Part shown: piece after piece, positions 7,674 through 15,013 of the stretch
Position numbering within the stretch: position 1 is the first letter of the stretch
Layout: every line of letters starts with the position of its first letter
Assembly (NCBI RefSeq): GCF_025629245.1
Contig: NZ_JANZXN010000015.1
Coordinates: forward strand, 437,080-501,079
Reading direction: 5' to 3'
Length of the DNA: 64,000 nucleotides
Source of the DNA: Natronobiforma cellulositropha
GTDB lineage: Archaea > Halobacteriota > Halobacteria > Halobacteriales > Natrialbaceae
Made by a program: the position numbers and the translations under genes
The notes under the pieces: model-generated
Database searches by the model: none
What the model was told of the DNA's origin: nothing
What the model saw: the letters and a program-made list of their open reading frames with translations, nothing else

Positions 7674-7685
7674 CGAACCTGTTCG
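7674..7685. promoter_or_regulatory. CGAACCTGTTCG palindrome between cupin and halocyanin genes
   Basis: Perfect palindrome 40 nt upstream of the cupin ATG at 7634, in the divergent promoter shared with halocyanin. A weaker CGAACGAGGTTC lies at 7746-7757, just before the halocyanin ATG at 7764. Confidence 0.55.
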
Positions 7686-7763
7686 CCACCGTTCCCGCCG
7701 GGTGAAAATCGCCGCACGAGTACAATTCCAGGGGACGCCGATGGACGAACGAGGTTCACAACG

Positions 7764-8258
7764 ATGACCGACCAACACACCACTCGCCGTACGTTCCTGA
7801 AAGCATCCACTGGGACCGCCGCACTCGTGCTCGTCGCCGGGTGTGCCGGGGGCGGCGACGACGAACCGAGCGCACCGTCGGACGACGACACCGGTGGCAA
7901 CGGTGGCGGAAACGACGAGTACGACTTCGGCGACTGGTTCGACGACGTGGACAACTACGACGGCGTCGAAGATTACACCGGCGAGAGCGAGGTGACCGTC
8001 ATGAACGGTGCCGGTGGCAACAACATGCGCTACGACCCACCCGCCATCGTCGTCGACGAGGGGACGACCGTCGTCTGGGAGTGGACCGGCGACGGCGGCG
8101 GCCACGACGTCACCCACGAAGACGGCGAATTCGAGAGTGACATGCTGACGAACGCGGGGGACACCTTCGAGCACACGTTCGACGAAGCAGGCACCTACCG
8201 CTACTACTGCTCACCGCACGTGACTCTCGGACAGAAAGGCGTCGTCGTCGTCGAATGA
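7764..8258 (+). CDS. Halocyanin with Gln in place of the axial Met
   Basis: 164 aa blue-copper electron carrier. Tat lipoprotein signal (TTRRTFLKASTGTAALV, lipobox VAGC), acidic/Gly linker, then one plastocyanin domain. Ligands: His of GGHDVTH, then Cys and His of CSPHVTLG. The usual axial Met is replaced by Gln (GQKG), which in other cupredoxins lowers the potential. Start is the ATG at 7764; a longer frame adds non-signal sequence. It precedes the FeS/NrfD genes on the same strand and is a plausible electron donor for NirK. Confidence 0.88.
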   Translation: MTDQHTTRRTFLKASTGTAALVLVAGCAGGGDDEPSAPSDDDTGGNGGGNDEYDFGDWFDDVDNYDGVEDYTGESEVTVMNGAGGNNMRYDPPAIVVDEGTTVVWEWTGDGGGHDVTHEDGEFESDMLTNAGDTFEHTFDEAGTYRYYCSPHVTLGQKGVVVVE

Positions 8259-8364
8259 GCACCACACAGCGACGCGTCGGGCGGGGGCACCCACGTTCGG
8301 TTCGAGGCGAACGGTCTCGTGAGTGGCACCGCCGGCAGGCGCAGACGGACACCGAGGTGATCGA

Positions 8365-9603
8365 ATGATCGACGACGACAACGAACCGAGCATCGAAGAG
8401 CGCGTCTCGGCGTTCCGCGGCGACGACTGGGAAGACGAGATGCGCGCCGTCCTCGACGAGGGCGAGTACGACACCGAACTCGGCATTCAGATGGCGAGAG
8501 ACGCCCGTCGACTCGTCGCTGGCGAACTCGAGGAAGCCGACTTCCACGAACGCTACCACGACGCCGTCGTCGAGGAGTTCGGCGTCGACGACCGTCCGCT
8601 CGAGACGAGTGACGAGTCAGCGGCGAGCGGACACCTCCCCGTCGCGGCCGAGACGGACGAGGAGGAACTCGAGCGCCGCGAAGTGTTACAGAAAATGGGC
8701 GCTGCCGGCGCGTTCGTCGGACTCGGCGCGTGGGCGACCGCGGAGAACCGTGACGAGTCGGCGAGCGCGGAGGCGGCCGCGAGCGACGAGGACGACCCGA
8801 ACAGACAGTGGGGGATGGTCATCGACCTGGACAAGTGTGACGGCTGTCTCTCCTGTGTGATCGCCTGCAGCCAGGAGAACCAGACCTCCGCGGGGTCGAA
8901 CTGGATGTACGTCTTCACCTACGAGGACGACGACCAGGACGGCGAGAACTTCCTCGTCCGGACCTGTCAGATGTGTACGAACGCTCCCTGTGAGAAGGTC
9001 TGTCCGACGACAGCCCGCCACACACGCACCGAAGATGGTCTCGTCCTCACCGACTACGACGTCTGTATCGGCTGTCGCTACTGTCAGGTCGCCTGCCCCT
9101 ACGGCGTCAACTACTTCCAGTGGGGCGAGCCAGACGTTCCCGGCAGCGAAATCGACCCCCACCACGCCTACGACGACCGCGGGCGCTGGGTCGACAGCCG
9201 ACCACCGAAAGGCGTCATGGGCAAGTGTACCATGTGTCCGACGCGCCAGGACGACCCCGACCGCCGCGGAACGACCGGGTGTGAGGACGCCTGTTCGATG
9301 GACGCCATCTACTTCGGCGACATGAACGACCCCGAGAGCGATCCGAACCAGTACCTCGAGACAGTCCGCGAGGAGAACCCGACCGACCGGGAGACGTTCG
9401 CCAACCGGCCGTCTGACCGCGTCTCGACCTTCCGCCTGCTCGAGGAACTGGGGACGGAGCCGAACGTCGTCTTCGTCGGCAACGAACCCGGGCCGAACGC
9501 GAAACAGGTCGAGGGACCGGTCAGCTACGAAGAGATGGGACAGGTCGACCGCCGGAAGGACGTCCTCGACGAGGAGACGTTCGCCGGAGGTGTCTTCTCG
9601 TGA
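8365..9603 (+). CDS. 4Fe-4S ferredoxin subunit (PsrB/DmsB/NrfC type) with long N-terminal extension
   Basis: 412 aa electron-transfer subunit. Four Cys groups typical of the family: CDGCLSCVIAC, CQMCTNAPCEKVC, CIGCRYCQVAC and CTMC...GCEDAC, enough for four [4Fe-4S] clusters. About 100 acidic N-terminal residues precede a Tat-like ERREVLQKMGAAGAFVGLG, so the signal is unusually internal. Start is the ATG at 8365. The GTG of the NrfD gene overlaps its stop, so the two are translationally coupled. No molybdopterin catalytic subunit lies nearby. Confidence 0.85.
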   Translation: MIDDDNEPSIEERVSAFRGDDWEDEMRAVLDEGEYDTELGIQMARDARRLVAGELEEADFHERYHDAVVEEFGVDDRPLETSDESAASGHLPVAAETDEEELERREVLQKMGAAGAFVGLGAWATAENRDESASAEAAASDEDDPNRQWGMVIDLDKCDGCLSCVIACSQENQTSAGSNWMYVFTYEDDDQDGENFLVRTCQMCTNAPCEKVCPTTARHTRTEDGLVLTDYDVCIGCRYCQVACPYGVNYFQWGEPDVPGSEIDPHHAYDDRGRWVDSRPPKGVMGKCTMCPTRQDDPDRRGTTGCEDACSMDAIYFGDMNDPESDPNQYLETVREENPTDRETFANRPSDRVSTFRLLEELGTEPNVVFVGNEPGPNAKQVEGPVSYEEMGQVDRRKDVLDEETFAGGVFS

Positions 9604-10970
9604 GCACGCACACGCCCACCGAGGCCGACGTCCTCCGACCGATGCGCTCCACCTCGAGACGCTACCACCTCGTCCTCGCCTGCGTGCTGGTCGCCATCGG
9701 TCTCTTCCTCGCAGGCTGGGCCTACCAGCTGCAACACGGGCTGATCGTCACCGGTCTCGCCGACTGGGGCTCGAGCGGCGGCGTCACCTGGGGGCTGTAC
9801 ATCGGCGCGTTCATCTGGTGGGTCGGCATCGCCCACGGCGGGATCATCCTCTCGGCGGCGGTGCGCCTCCTGGGGATGGACCGCTACATGCCGGTCGCCC
9901 GCCTCGCCGAGTTACTGACGCTGGCGGGCCTCTCGGTCGCCGGACTCTACATCATCATCCACATGGGGCGGCCCGACCGCATGGTGACGAGCATCCTGGG
10001 GAACTACCACGTGACGGTCCACAACTCGCCGCTCGTCTGGGACGTGACCGTCATCACCCTCTACTTCGTGATGACCGCGACCTACCTCGCGCTCACGCTC
10101 CGCTACGACCTCGTGCGCCTCCGTGACTCGCTTCCCGACCGGTTCGAGCCGCTCTACCGGCTGCTGACGGCCGGCTACACAGAGCGCGAGGACCCGGTCG
10201 TCGAGCGCATGGTCTGGTGGCTCGCGCTCGCGATCATCATCCTCGCGCCGCTGTTGCTCCACGGCGGCGTCATCCCGTGGCTGTTCGCACTCATCCCGAC
10301 GATGCCAGGCTGGTTCGGCTCGATCCAGGGCCCGCAGTTCCTGACCATCGCGCTGACCTCCGCGATCAGCGGCGTCATCATCCTCTCGTTCGCCTTCCGG
10401 GCGGCCTACGGCTGGGACCACATCATCTCAGACGACGTCTTCCGGGGGCTGACGCTCTGGCTCGGCTTCTTCGCCCTGCTGTTCCTCTGGCTCCAGTTAC
10501 AGCAGATCGTGGGCGGCTCGTTCGCCGCCCCGCTCGACCAGAGCGCCGCGACGTCGGCGAAGCTCTCCCACCCTGTCTACCTGATCGCCATCGGCATGGT
10601 CGGCGTGTCCCTCGCCTACATCTTCGCGCAAGCGATCCGTCCGTCGCTGTTCAGCAAGCCCCGGGCGGTCCTCGCGAGCGTCACCGTCCTCACGGCGACG
10701 CTGCTCGAGAAGGTGTTCTTCGTCGTCGAGGGCCTCATGTACCCGACGTTCAGCCTCTACGAGGCCACGCCCGGTTCGTACGTCCCGAGTCTCATCGAGA
10801 TGGGTTCGGTGGTCGGCACGGTCGCCATCGTCGTCCTGTTCTTCATGGTCGTCTCGAAGGTCATCCCGGTCGTCGAACTCCACGCGATCGAACACCTCCA
10901 GGAGCGAGAGACCGCCGAGGACGAACTCGAGCCACCGGCTGACGCAGCCGAGATGGAGGTGGGGACGTGA
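9600..10970 (+). CDS. NrfD/PsrC-family quinol-interacting membrane subunit
   Basis: 456 aa, around nine to ten transmembrane helices, polysulfide-reductase NrfD type. These subunits exchange electrons and protons between menaquinone and the partner 4Fe-4S protein. The GTG start at 9600 overlaps the stop of the FeS gene. Its own stop overlaps the GTG of the next small membrane gene, so the three form a tight operon. Family and topology are seen; the direction of electron flow is not. Confidence 0.85.
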   Translation: MSTHTPTEADVLRPMRSTSRRYHLVLACVLVAIGLFLAGWAYQLQHGLIVTGLADWGSSGGVTWGLYIGAFIWWVGIAHGGIILSAAVRLLGMDRYMPVARLAELLTLAGLSVAGLYIIIHMGRPDRMVTSILGNYHVTVHNSPLVWDVTVITLYFVMTATYLALTLRYDLVRLRDSLPDRFEPLYRLLTAGYTEREDPVVERMVWWLALAIIILAPLLLHGGVIPWLFALIPTMPGWFGSIQGPQFLTIALTSAISGVIILSFAFRAAYGWDHIISDDVFRGLTLWLGFFALLFLWLQLQQIVGGSFAAPLDQSAATSAKLSHPVYLIAIGMVGVSLAYIFAQAIRPSLFSKPRAVLASVTVLTATLLEKVFFVVEGLMYPTFSLYEATPGSYVPSLIEMGSVVGTVAIVVLFFMVVSKVIPVVELHAIEHLQERETAEDELEPPADAAEMEVGT

Positions 10971-11176
10971 CCACCGGCTTCCCTGGTCCCGGCACCTACC
11001 TGATCTTCGGGGTCATCCTCGTCCCGGTCTACGTCATGCTGGCGGCGTGGTTCCTCGGCGAGCCCCGCGACAGACGCGTGGCACTCTTAGGCGTCGGCTA
11101 CCTCGTCGGCCTGACCACGCTCCTCTGGGGCGGCATGTACCTCAAGACGGTGGTGATCGACCTCTTATTCTTCTAA
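10967..11176 (+). CDS. Small two-helix membrane protein of the NrfD operon
   Basis: 69 aa, two hydrophobic helices (TYLIFGVILVPVYVMLAAWF and LLGVGYLVGLTTLLWGGMYL) separated by a charged GEPRDRR loop. It starts with a GTG overlapping the NrfD stop by 4 nt. Probably an accessory subunit of the FeS-NrfD complex. No family name recognised. Confidence 0.7.
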   Translation: MTTGFPGPGTYLIFGVILVPVYVMLAAWFLGEPRDRRVALLGVGYLVGLTTLLWGGMYLKTVVIDLLFF

Positions 11177-11225
11177 TTTCCGCCCCCTCTCGTACCGTCT
11201 CCGAACATCCACACACCCACTTCCA

Positions 11226-12314
11226 ATGAACCAGCTCGAACGCGATCTCACAGACCGACTGACCGCCGTAACTGACCCCCTGAACGACGAGGACATCGTC
11301 TCCCTCGGACTCGTCAACGACGTCCGAATCGACGACGAGGCGGGTACCGCCCGCATCTCGCTGGCGTTCAACACCCCACACGCACCCGCCGAGATGACCA
11401 TCGGCGAGCGCATCCGCGAGGTGGTCACCGACGCCGGCTACGAACCCGACCTCCGCGCACACGCCGGTGCCGAACACGGCTTCGACGAGACCGTCCTGCC
11501 CCGCGTCCGCAACATCATCGCCGTCTCGAGCGGCAAAGGCGGCGTCGGGAAGACGACCGTCGCGGCCAACCTCGCGGCCGGACTCGAGCGCATGGGCGCG
11601 ATGGTCGGCATCCTCGACTCGGACATCCACGGCCCGAACGTCCCCCGCATCCTCCCCATCGAGGGCGAACCGGGCGTGACGCCGAACGACGAACTCGTCC
11701 CGCCGCGCTCGGACGGCGTCCGCGTCATGAGCATGGGCTTCCTGACGAAGAACGCCGACGACCCCGCCATCCTCCGGGGACCGATGGTCAACAACATCAT
11801 GACCCAGTTTCTCACCGACGTCGAGTGGGGCGTCCTCGACTACCTGATCGTCGACCTCCCGCCGGGGACCGGCGACGCGACGCTCAACCTCTTACAGACG
11901 ATGCCCGTCACCGGCGCGGTGATCGTCACCACCCCCCAGCAGATGGCCGTCGACGACACCCGGAAGGGCCTGCGGATGTTCCAGGAACACGAGACACCCA
12001 TCCTCGGCGTCGTCGAGAACATGTCGACGTTTCACTGTCCCGGCTGTGAGGACGAACACCACCTCTTCGGGCGCGACGGCGCGGACGACATAAGCGCCGA
12101 CTACGACGTCCCGCTGCTCGGCCACCTCCCGATTCACCCCGACGTCGGCGCGACCGACCGCGACGGTCCCGTCATCAAAGCCGACGAGAGCCCCGTCCAG
12201 CCGTCGATGCAAGCCGTCGTCGACCGCATCGCCGACCGCATCGGCGCGGTCAACCGCCAGACCGTCGCTGAGACACGGGCCGCCTCGAGCGACGCCCCTG
12301 CCTCGAGCGCGTAG
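11226..12314 (+). CDS. Mrp/ApbC/NBP35-type P-loop ATPase
   Basis: 362 aa iron-sulfur cluster carrier. An N-terminal MIP18/DUF59-like domain (about 1-90, VSLGLVNDVRID) precedes the deviant Walker A SSGKGGVGKTT. Later motifs are DSDIHGPNVPR, YLIVDLPPGTGD and the CxxC of HCPGCEDEH near 275. It follows the FeS-NrfD genes by 49 nt and probably loads their clusters. The C-terminus is low complexity (Ala/Ser). Family is firm; the client is inferred. Confidence 0.88.
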   Translation: MNQLERDLTDRLTAVTDPLNDEDIVSLGLVNDVRIDDEAGTARISLAFNTPHAPAEMTIGERIREVVTDAGYEPDLRAHAGAEHGFDETVLPRVRNIIAVSSGKGGVGKTTVAANLAAGLERMGAMVGILDSDIHGPNVPRILPIEGEPGVTPNDELVPPRSDGVRVMSMGFLTKNADDPAILRGPMVNNIMTQFLTDVEWGVLDYLIVDLPPGTGDATLNLLQTMPVTGAVIVTTPQQMAVDDTRKGLRMFQEHETPILGVVENMSTFHCPGCEDEHHLFGRDGADDISADYDVPLLGHLPIHPDVGATDRDGPVIKADESPVQPSMQAVVDRIADRIGAVNRQTVAETRAASSDAPASSA

Positions 12315-12364
12315 TGAACCCGCCTCGAGCGCGTCGTAAGCCTGCCTCGAGCGCCACTACGGTG

Positions 12365-12475
12365 TTGCACCCTCGGCGGCCGCCGACCTCCGCCTTCGAA
12401 CCGCCCGGCCGCCGCTCAGCGCTCGGCGGTCTCTGGCGGCGTCCAGGCGAGCGCTCGAGCCTCCGTCTACGTCAA
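12365..12475. repeat. Left copy of a ~110-bp direct repeat flanking the Fic-like cassette
   Basis: About 85% identical to 13839-13949. The right copy contains the intact 3' end of the zinc-ribbon gene at 13890-14102; this left copy holds only a broken 3' end. The pair brackets about 1.36 kb with a decayed transposase, a Fic-like gene and a 34-aa gene. Confidence 0.7.
12418..12473 (-). pseudogene. 3'-end remnant of the small zinc-ribbon gene
   Basis: On the minus strand this reads TEARALAWTPPETAER followed by a stop. It matches the C-terminus TQAEARALAWTPPEPAER of the gene at 13890-14102. No upstream coding sequence or start is present. It is a gene-end duplicate left at the far side of the inserted cassette. 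Confidence 0.65.
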
Positions 12476-12488
12476 CGAACGAATTACG

Positions 12489-12500
12489 GCGTCTAGACGC
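12489..12500. repeat. 12-bp perfect palindrome at the left cassette boundary
   Basis: GCGTCTAGACGC, just inside the left direct repeat and before the transposase remnant. Possible leftover of an element end; role unproven. Confidence 0.35.
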
Positions 12501-12517
12501 TCGAAACAACCGCATTC

Positions 12518-12741
12518 GTCGATACTGAGACCAAGCCGTGCTCGGCGTTCACTCTACGGCTGAGAGCCGTCACGACACGCAGATCGGCTGGCAACTAACC
12601 CGCCCCACCGCGGACGACCTGCACAGCCTACTCGCAGACAAGGGTCGTGAACTCCGCTGCATCGATCACGCAGAACGCAATCGCCAGCACAACGGTTCAC
12701 TCATACTCTCCTGTTCGACAAACTGGGTTACTAAGTACTGA
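12518..12741 (+). pseudogene. Decayed IS5-type (ISH) transposase fragment
   Basis: The fragment reads VDTETK in one frame, then after a one-base shift VLGVHSTAESRHDTQIGWQ, LTRPTADDLHSLLADKG, then ELRCIDHAERNRQHNG. These blocks match, in order, the core of haloarchaeal IS5-type transposases as I recall them (VDT-T-AV, H-ST-KRHDT-IGWQ, DL-SL-ADKG, E-RPIDHAHNARI-G). The part after ADKG is deleted internally. No start or full catalytic triad remains. A relic, not a functional gene. Confidence 0.6.
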
Positions 12742-12762
12742 TGAAGAAGTACAATATACCAG

Positions 12763-13638
12763 ATGGGCCACGTCTACTACCACCATCCCGGTGACAAGCA
12801 ATTCTCTCTCGACTTCGTCCATCCGGACCCTGTCGAAATTGTCTCGCAGATCGTTGATTACGATGACGACGTTGCAGTGAAGGTCCAAGCATACGATATC
12901 GACGAAGAATTCTACGTCATCTACACGTCCCGCGTCGGCGGTGGGCCTGTTCGTGGGATCGATTTCAACCTGAATGCGTCACTCGCGAAGATGAGCGAGG
13001 ACAACAGCACCATCGTCGTTCGACTGCTCGAGATCTACCGCGCCCTCATCGCTCAAAACGAGGAGGAAGAAGGTGTTCCTGTCGAGGCATATAAGAAGAT
13101 CGACGTCGACGCGCTGCCGGGCGTGCTCGATCGGACGTCGTGGGAGGGCTCAGCAACAGCCGTTGCAGGTCGACTCGCCTCGAACCTGATTCTGAAACAC
13201 GCACTTCCGAACGCCAACCACCGGACGGCTGTCGCACTGATCCAGTTCTACCTCCGGCGTCTGAATCCGGACTTCTCGATGCCGGAAACGTCCGTCGAAG
13301 TCGATCCAGAGACGTACGACTGGCGGGAGTGGGTTAATGAGTACATCAACGAATCGAAGCGGCTGTTGACCGTTCGACGGAAGAACGTTCTCTTCAAGCA
13401 CCTGTATCGCTTCGGCGCGAGAACACTCGAGCGGAAACACGCGGTCGAAATCGATTTGACTGTATACGAACTGGATATGTACCCGAGTGAGGCGAAGGTC
13501 GTCTACGCAGAGAAGCACGAAGAACTCTGGATCGAGTTCGTCGAAGAAGCCGTCGAACGAGCAGGGTATCCAGAGCTGAAGGAAACCCCAAGGCTATCGA
13601 AAACAGCATTCGCGGAAGAGATTCGGAACCTCGACTGA
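12763..13638 (+). CDS. Fic/Doc-like protein (putative toxin)
   Basis: 291 aa. Residues 146-156 read HALPNANHRTA, matching the Fic/Doc core HxFx(D/E)xNxR with His146, Asn152 and Arg154 kept. The acidic metal ligand position is Asn. The N-terminal 120 residues are beta-rich and acidic and the C-terminal part is helical; I do not recognise them. Such proteins modify targets by AMPylation or phosphorylation and often act as toxins. Codon use is less GC-extreme than in neighbours. It lies in a repeat-bounded cassette with a transposase relic. Moderate confidence. Confidence 0.55.
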   Translation: MGHVYYHHPGDKQFSLDFVHPDPVEIVSQIVDYDDDVAVKVQAYDIDEEFYVIYTSRVGGGPVRGIDFNLNASLAKMSEDNSTIVVRLLEIYRALIAQNEEEEGVPVEAYKKIDVDALPGVLDRTSWEGSATAVAGRLASNLILKHALPNANHRTAVALIQFYLRRLNPDFSMPETSVEVDPETYDWREWVNEYINESKRLLTVRRKNVLFKHLYRFGARTLERKHAVEIDLTVYELDMYPSEAKVVYAEKHEELWIEFVEEAVERAGYPELKETPRLSKTAFAEEIRNLD

Positions 13639-13645
13639 GGTGCCG

Positions 13646-13750
13646 TTAGTCCTGGAGTGTGGCGACTGTTCGGCCCGTTTCTTCGGCCTCTTGGCTGCGC
13701 GACATATTGTACGTCGCGAGCGCTTCGTCAACCGCCTCATCGAGACTCAT
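13646..13750 (-). CDS. 34-aa acidic small protein, convergent to the Fic-like gene
   Basis: Short frame starting MSLDEAVDEALATYNMSRSQ and ending GRTVATLQD. It is strongly acidic and predicted helical. On its strand a TATA box (TTTATACT, about 13778-13785) lies about 32 nt upstream of the ATG, the usual spacing for a leaderless haloarchaeal transcript. It sits inside the Fic cassette and ends 8 nt from the Fic stop. It could be an antitoxin-like partner; that is a guess. Confidence 0.45.
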   Translation of the reverse strand: MSLDEAVDEALATYNMSRSQEAEETGRTVATLQD

Positions 13751-13838
13751 TGGTCAATCTACTCTTGACTCTGTTACAGTATAAACGCTTGCATGGCTCG
13801 TCTGGTGTACGTGCCGCTCGAGGGGCGACATCGCTGCG

Positions 13839-13949
13839 TCGCACTCTCGGCGGCCGTCGACCCTCGTCTTCGAATCGCCCGGCCGCCGCTCAGCGCTCGG
13901 CCGGTTCCGGCGGCGTCCACGCGAGCGCTCGCGCCTCCGCCTGCGTCAG
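13839..13949. repeat. Right copy of the ~110-bp direct repeat
   Basis: Pairs with 12365-12475 in the same orientation. It includes the last about 60 bases of the zinc-ribbon gene and about 50 bases downstream of its stop. Confidence 0.7.
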
Positions 13950-14102
13950 ATAACAGCCACACGAGGCCTGGATGGTACACGGCCCCGTCGCCGTCGTCCC
14001 GACGACGACGCTCTCACAGTGGGGACAGCGCGGCGGGTGCCACCCCTCGAGCGTCCAGCTCTCGTCGGCGTTCTCGTCTGCGACCTCGTCTCCGTCCGTC
14101 AT
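13890..14102 (-). CDS. Small zinc-ribbon-like protein
   Basis: 70 aa. Cysteines: CPHC (about 26-29), then a second set within GPCTIQASCGCYLT, compatible with a Zn ribbon. Start is the ATG at 14102, which overlaps the TGA of the upstream 88-aa gene (ATGA), so the pair is translationally coupled. The 3' end is duplicated 1.47 kb away (12365-12475). Conserved-looking haloarchaeal small protein of unknown function. Confidence 0.65.
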   Translation of the reverse strand: MTDGDEVADENADESWTLEGWHPPRCPHCESVVVGTTATGPCTIQASCGCYLTQAEARALAWTPPEPAER

Positions 14103-14365
14103 CGCACGCCTCCAGCGAGCGCGCACTCGAGCGGGCGGGTTCGGAGACGGCTGGCGAACTCGAGTCGGTAGGAGTCGCTGGTGTCGGGGTGGCGACAGCC
14201 GCTGGTGTGGCATCGGTTGGTGTCGGTAGCGTGGCGTCGCCGTCGCTCGAGTGGGGAGTGGGGCTGGCTCGAGTCGACAACGTCGTCACTCAGAAAACCG
14301 CAGTTTCGCGGGCTGTACAGCGTGTTTGCGAGTGTTTTAAGTTCGCGGAGTTGGTACTGAGTCAT
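14099..14365 (-). CDS. 88-aa small protein coupled to the zinc-ribbon gene
   Basis: Starts MTQYQLRELKTLANTLYSPR and continues with a Cys/His/Arg-rich C-terminal half (NRCHTSGCRH). It is basic, unlike most proteins here. The ATGA overlap with the next gene supports its being real. An in-frame GTG at 14479 would add 38 residues inside a repeated leader sequence; I prefer the ATG at 14365. Unknown function. Confidence 0.5.
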   Translation of the reverse strand: MTQYQLRELKTLANTLYSPRNCGFLSDDVVDSSQPHSPLERRRRHATDTNRCHTSGCRHPDTSDSYRLEFASRLRTRPLECALAGGVR

Positions 14366-14429
14366 GGCTCTTGATCCCGTAGTGGGATGGAAGCCACGCC
14401 GCGGGTGGTATGCACACCCGGGGCACTTC

Positions 14430-14508
14430 GTATCCGTGCCCAACCTGCGTGGGGCGCAACTTCCGTCTGGTTGTTTCACGGAGAGTTACATATAATTTCT
14501 GGAAATGG
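14430..14508 (-). repeat. ~80-bp repeated promoter/leader, copy A
   Basis: About 88% identical to 15550-15629, same orientation. On the minus strand it holds a TATA-like AATTATATG followed by a conserved stretch of about 60 nt. It lies upstream of the 88-aa gene. Probably a shared promoter plus 5' leader; whether the leader is structured is untested. Confidence 0.55.
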
Positions 14509-14754
14509 CTGGTGGTTGCAGTCTCTGGGGAGTGGAGTGACCTCCCGGTACGGGGTGATCTCTGAGCGGTGGACCGGTCTCTTCGGTGTGAGACCGTTCG
14601 AACTGGTTCTGCCGTTTCGTAGTGATTCGAGGCCGTCTGCTCTCTACTCCCGACCCAGGTACTGCGAGTGATCCCGCAAGCGATGGAACCGGAACTTCGG
14701 AGTGATTCGTTGGAATCGAAACGTGTATTCTGACCCCTGAAATACGATTGACCA

Positions 14755-14934
14755 ATGTCGATCGATGCCGAGAGGCAGCGTGATATTCTGCTGATGCTCG
14801 TCGCCGTACAGTTTACCTTGCTGATTCTATTCGTTCCGTGGCTCTGGCCACTTCTGCTCTTTCCGGTACTTCTCACGCTACACATCCTGAAATCTGAGTA
14901 TCGCCGTCGGTTGAACGACAAGCACCTCCGCTAA
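14755..14934 (+). CDS. 59-aa membrane protein
   Basis: Starts MSIDAERQRDILLMLVAVQF, runs through a hydrophobic block with a VPWLWPLL turn, and ends with a basic tail (KSEYRRRLNDKHLR). The layout is an acidic N-terminus, two closely spaced helices and a positive C-terminus. Intact ATG-to-TAA frame with ordinary codon use. No family recognised. It lies alone between the two repeated leader copies. Confidence 0.55.
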   Translation: MSIDAERQRDILLMLVAVQFTLLILFVPWLWPLLLFPVLLTLHILKSEYRRRLNDKHLR

Positions 14935-15013
14935 ATCCTCCGCCTGTATTGACCGAGAGATTCTGCTTGTCGGTTGGCAACGGACAGCGGTGAGTAACGC
15001 TACTGACCGCAAC

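Noticed and set aside
12282..12362. Repeated CCTCGAGCG motifs at the end of the Mrp gene
   Set aside because: Short and explained by Ser/Ala codon repetition at the C-terminus and just past the stop; not enough to call an element.
14387..14671. 94-aa plus-strand frame across leader copy A
   Set aside because: The equivalent frame is broken in leader copy B, and the region reads better as a repeated promoter/leader on the other strand.
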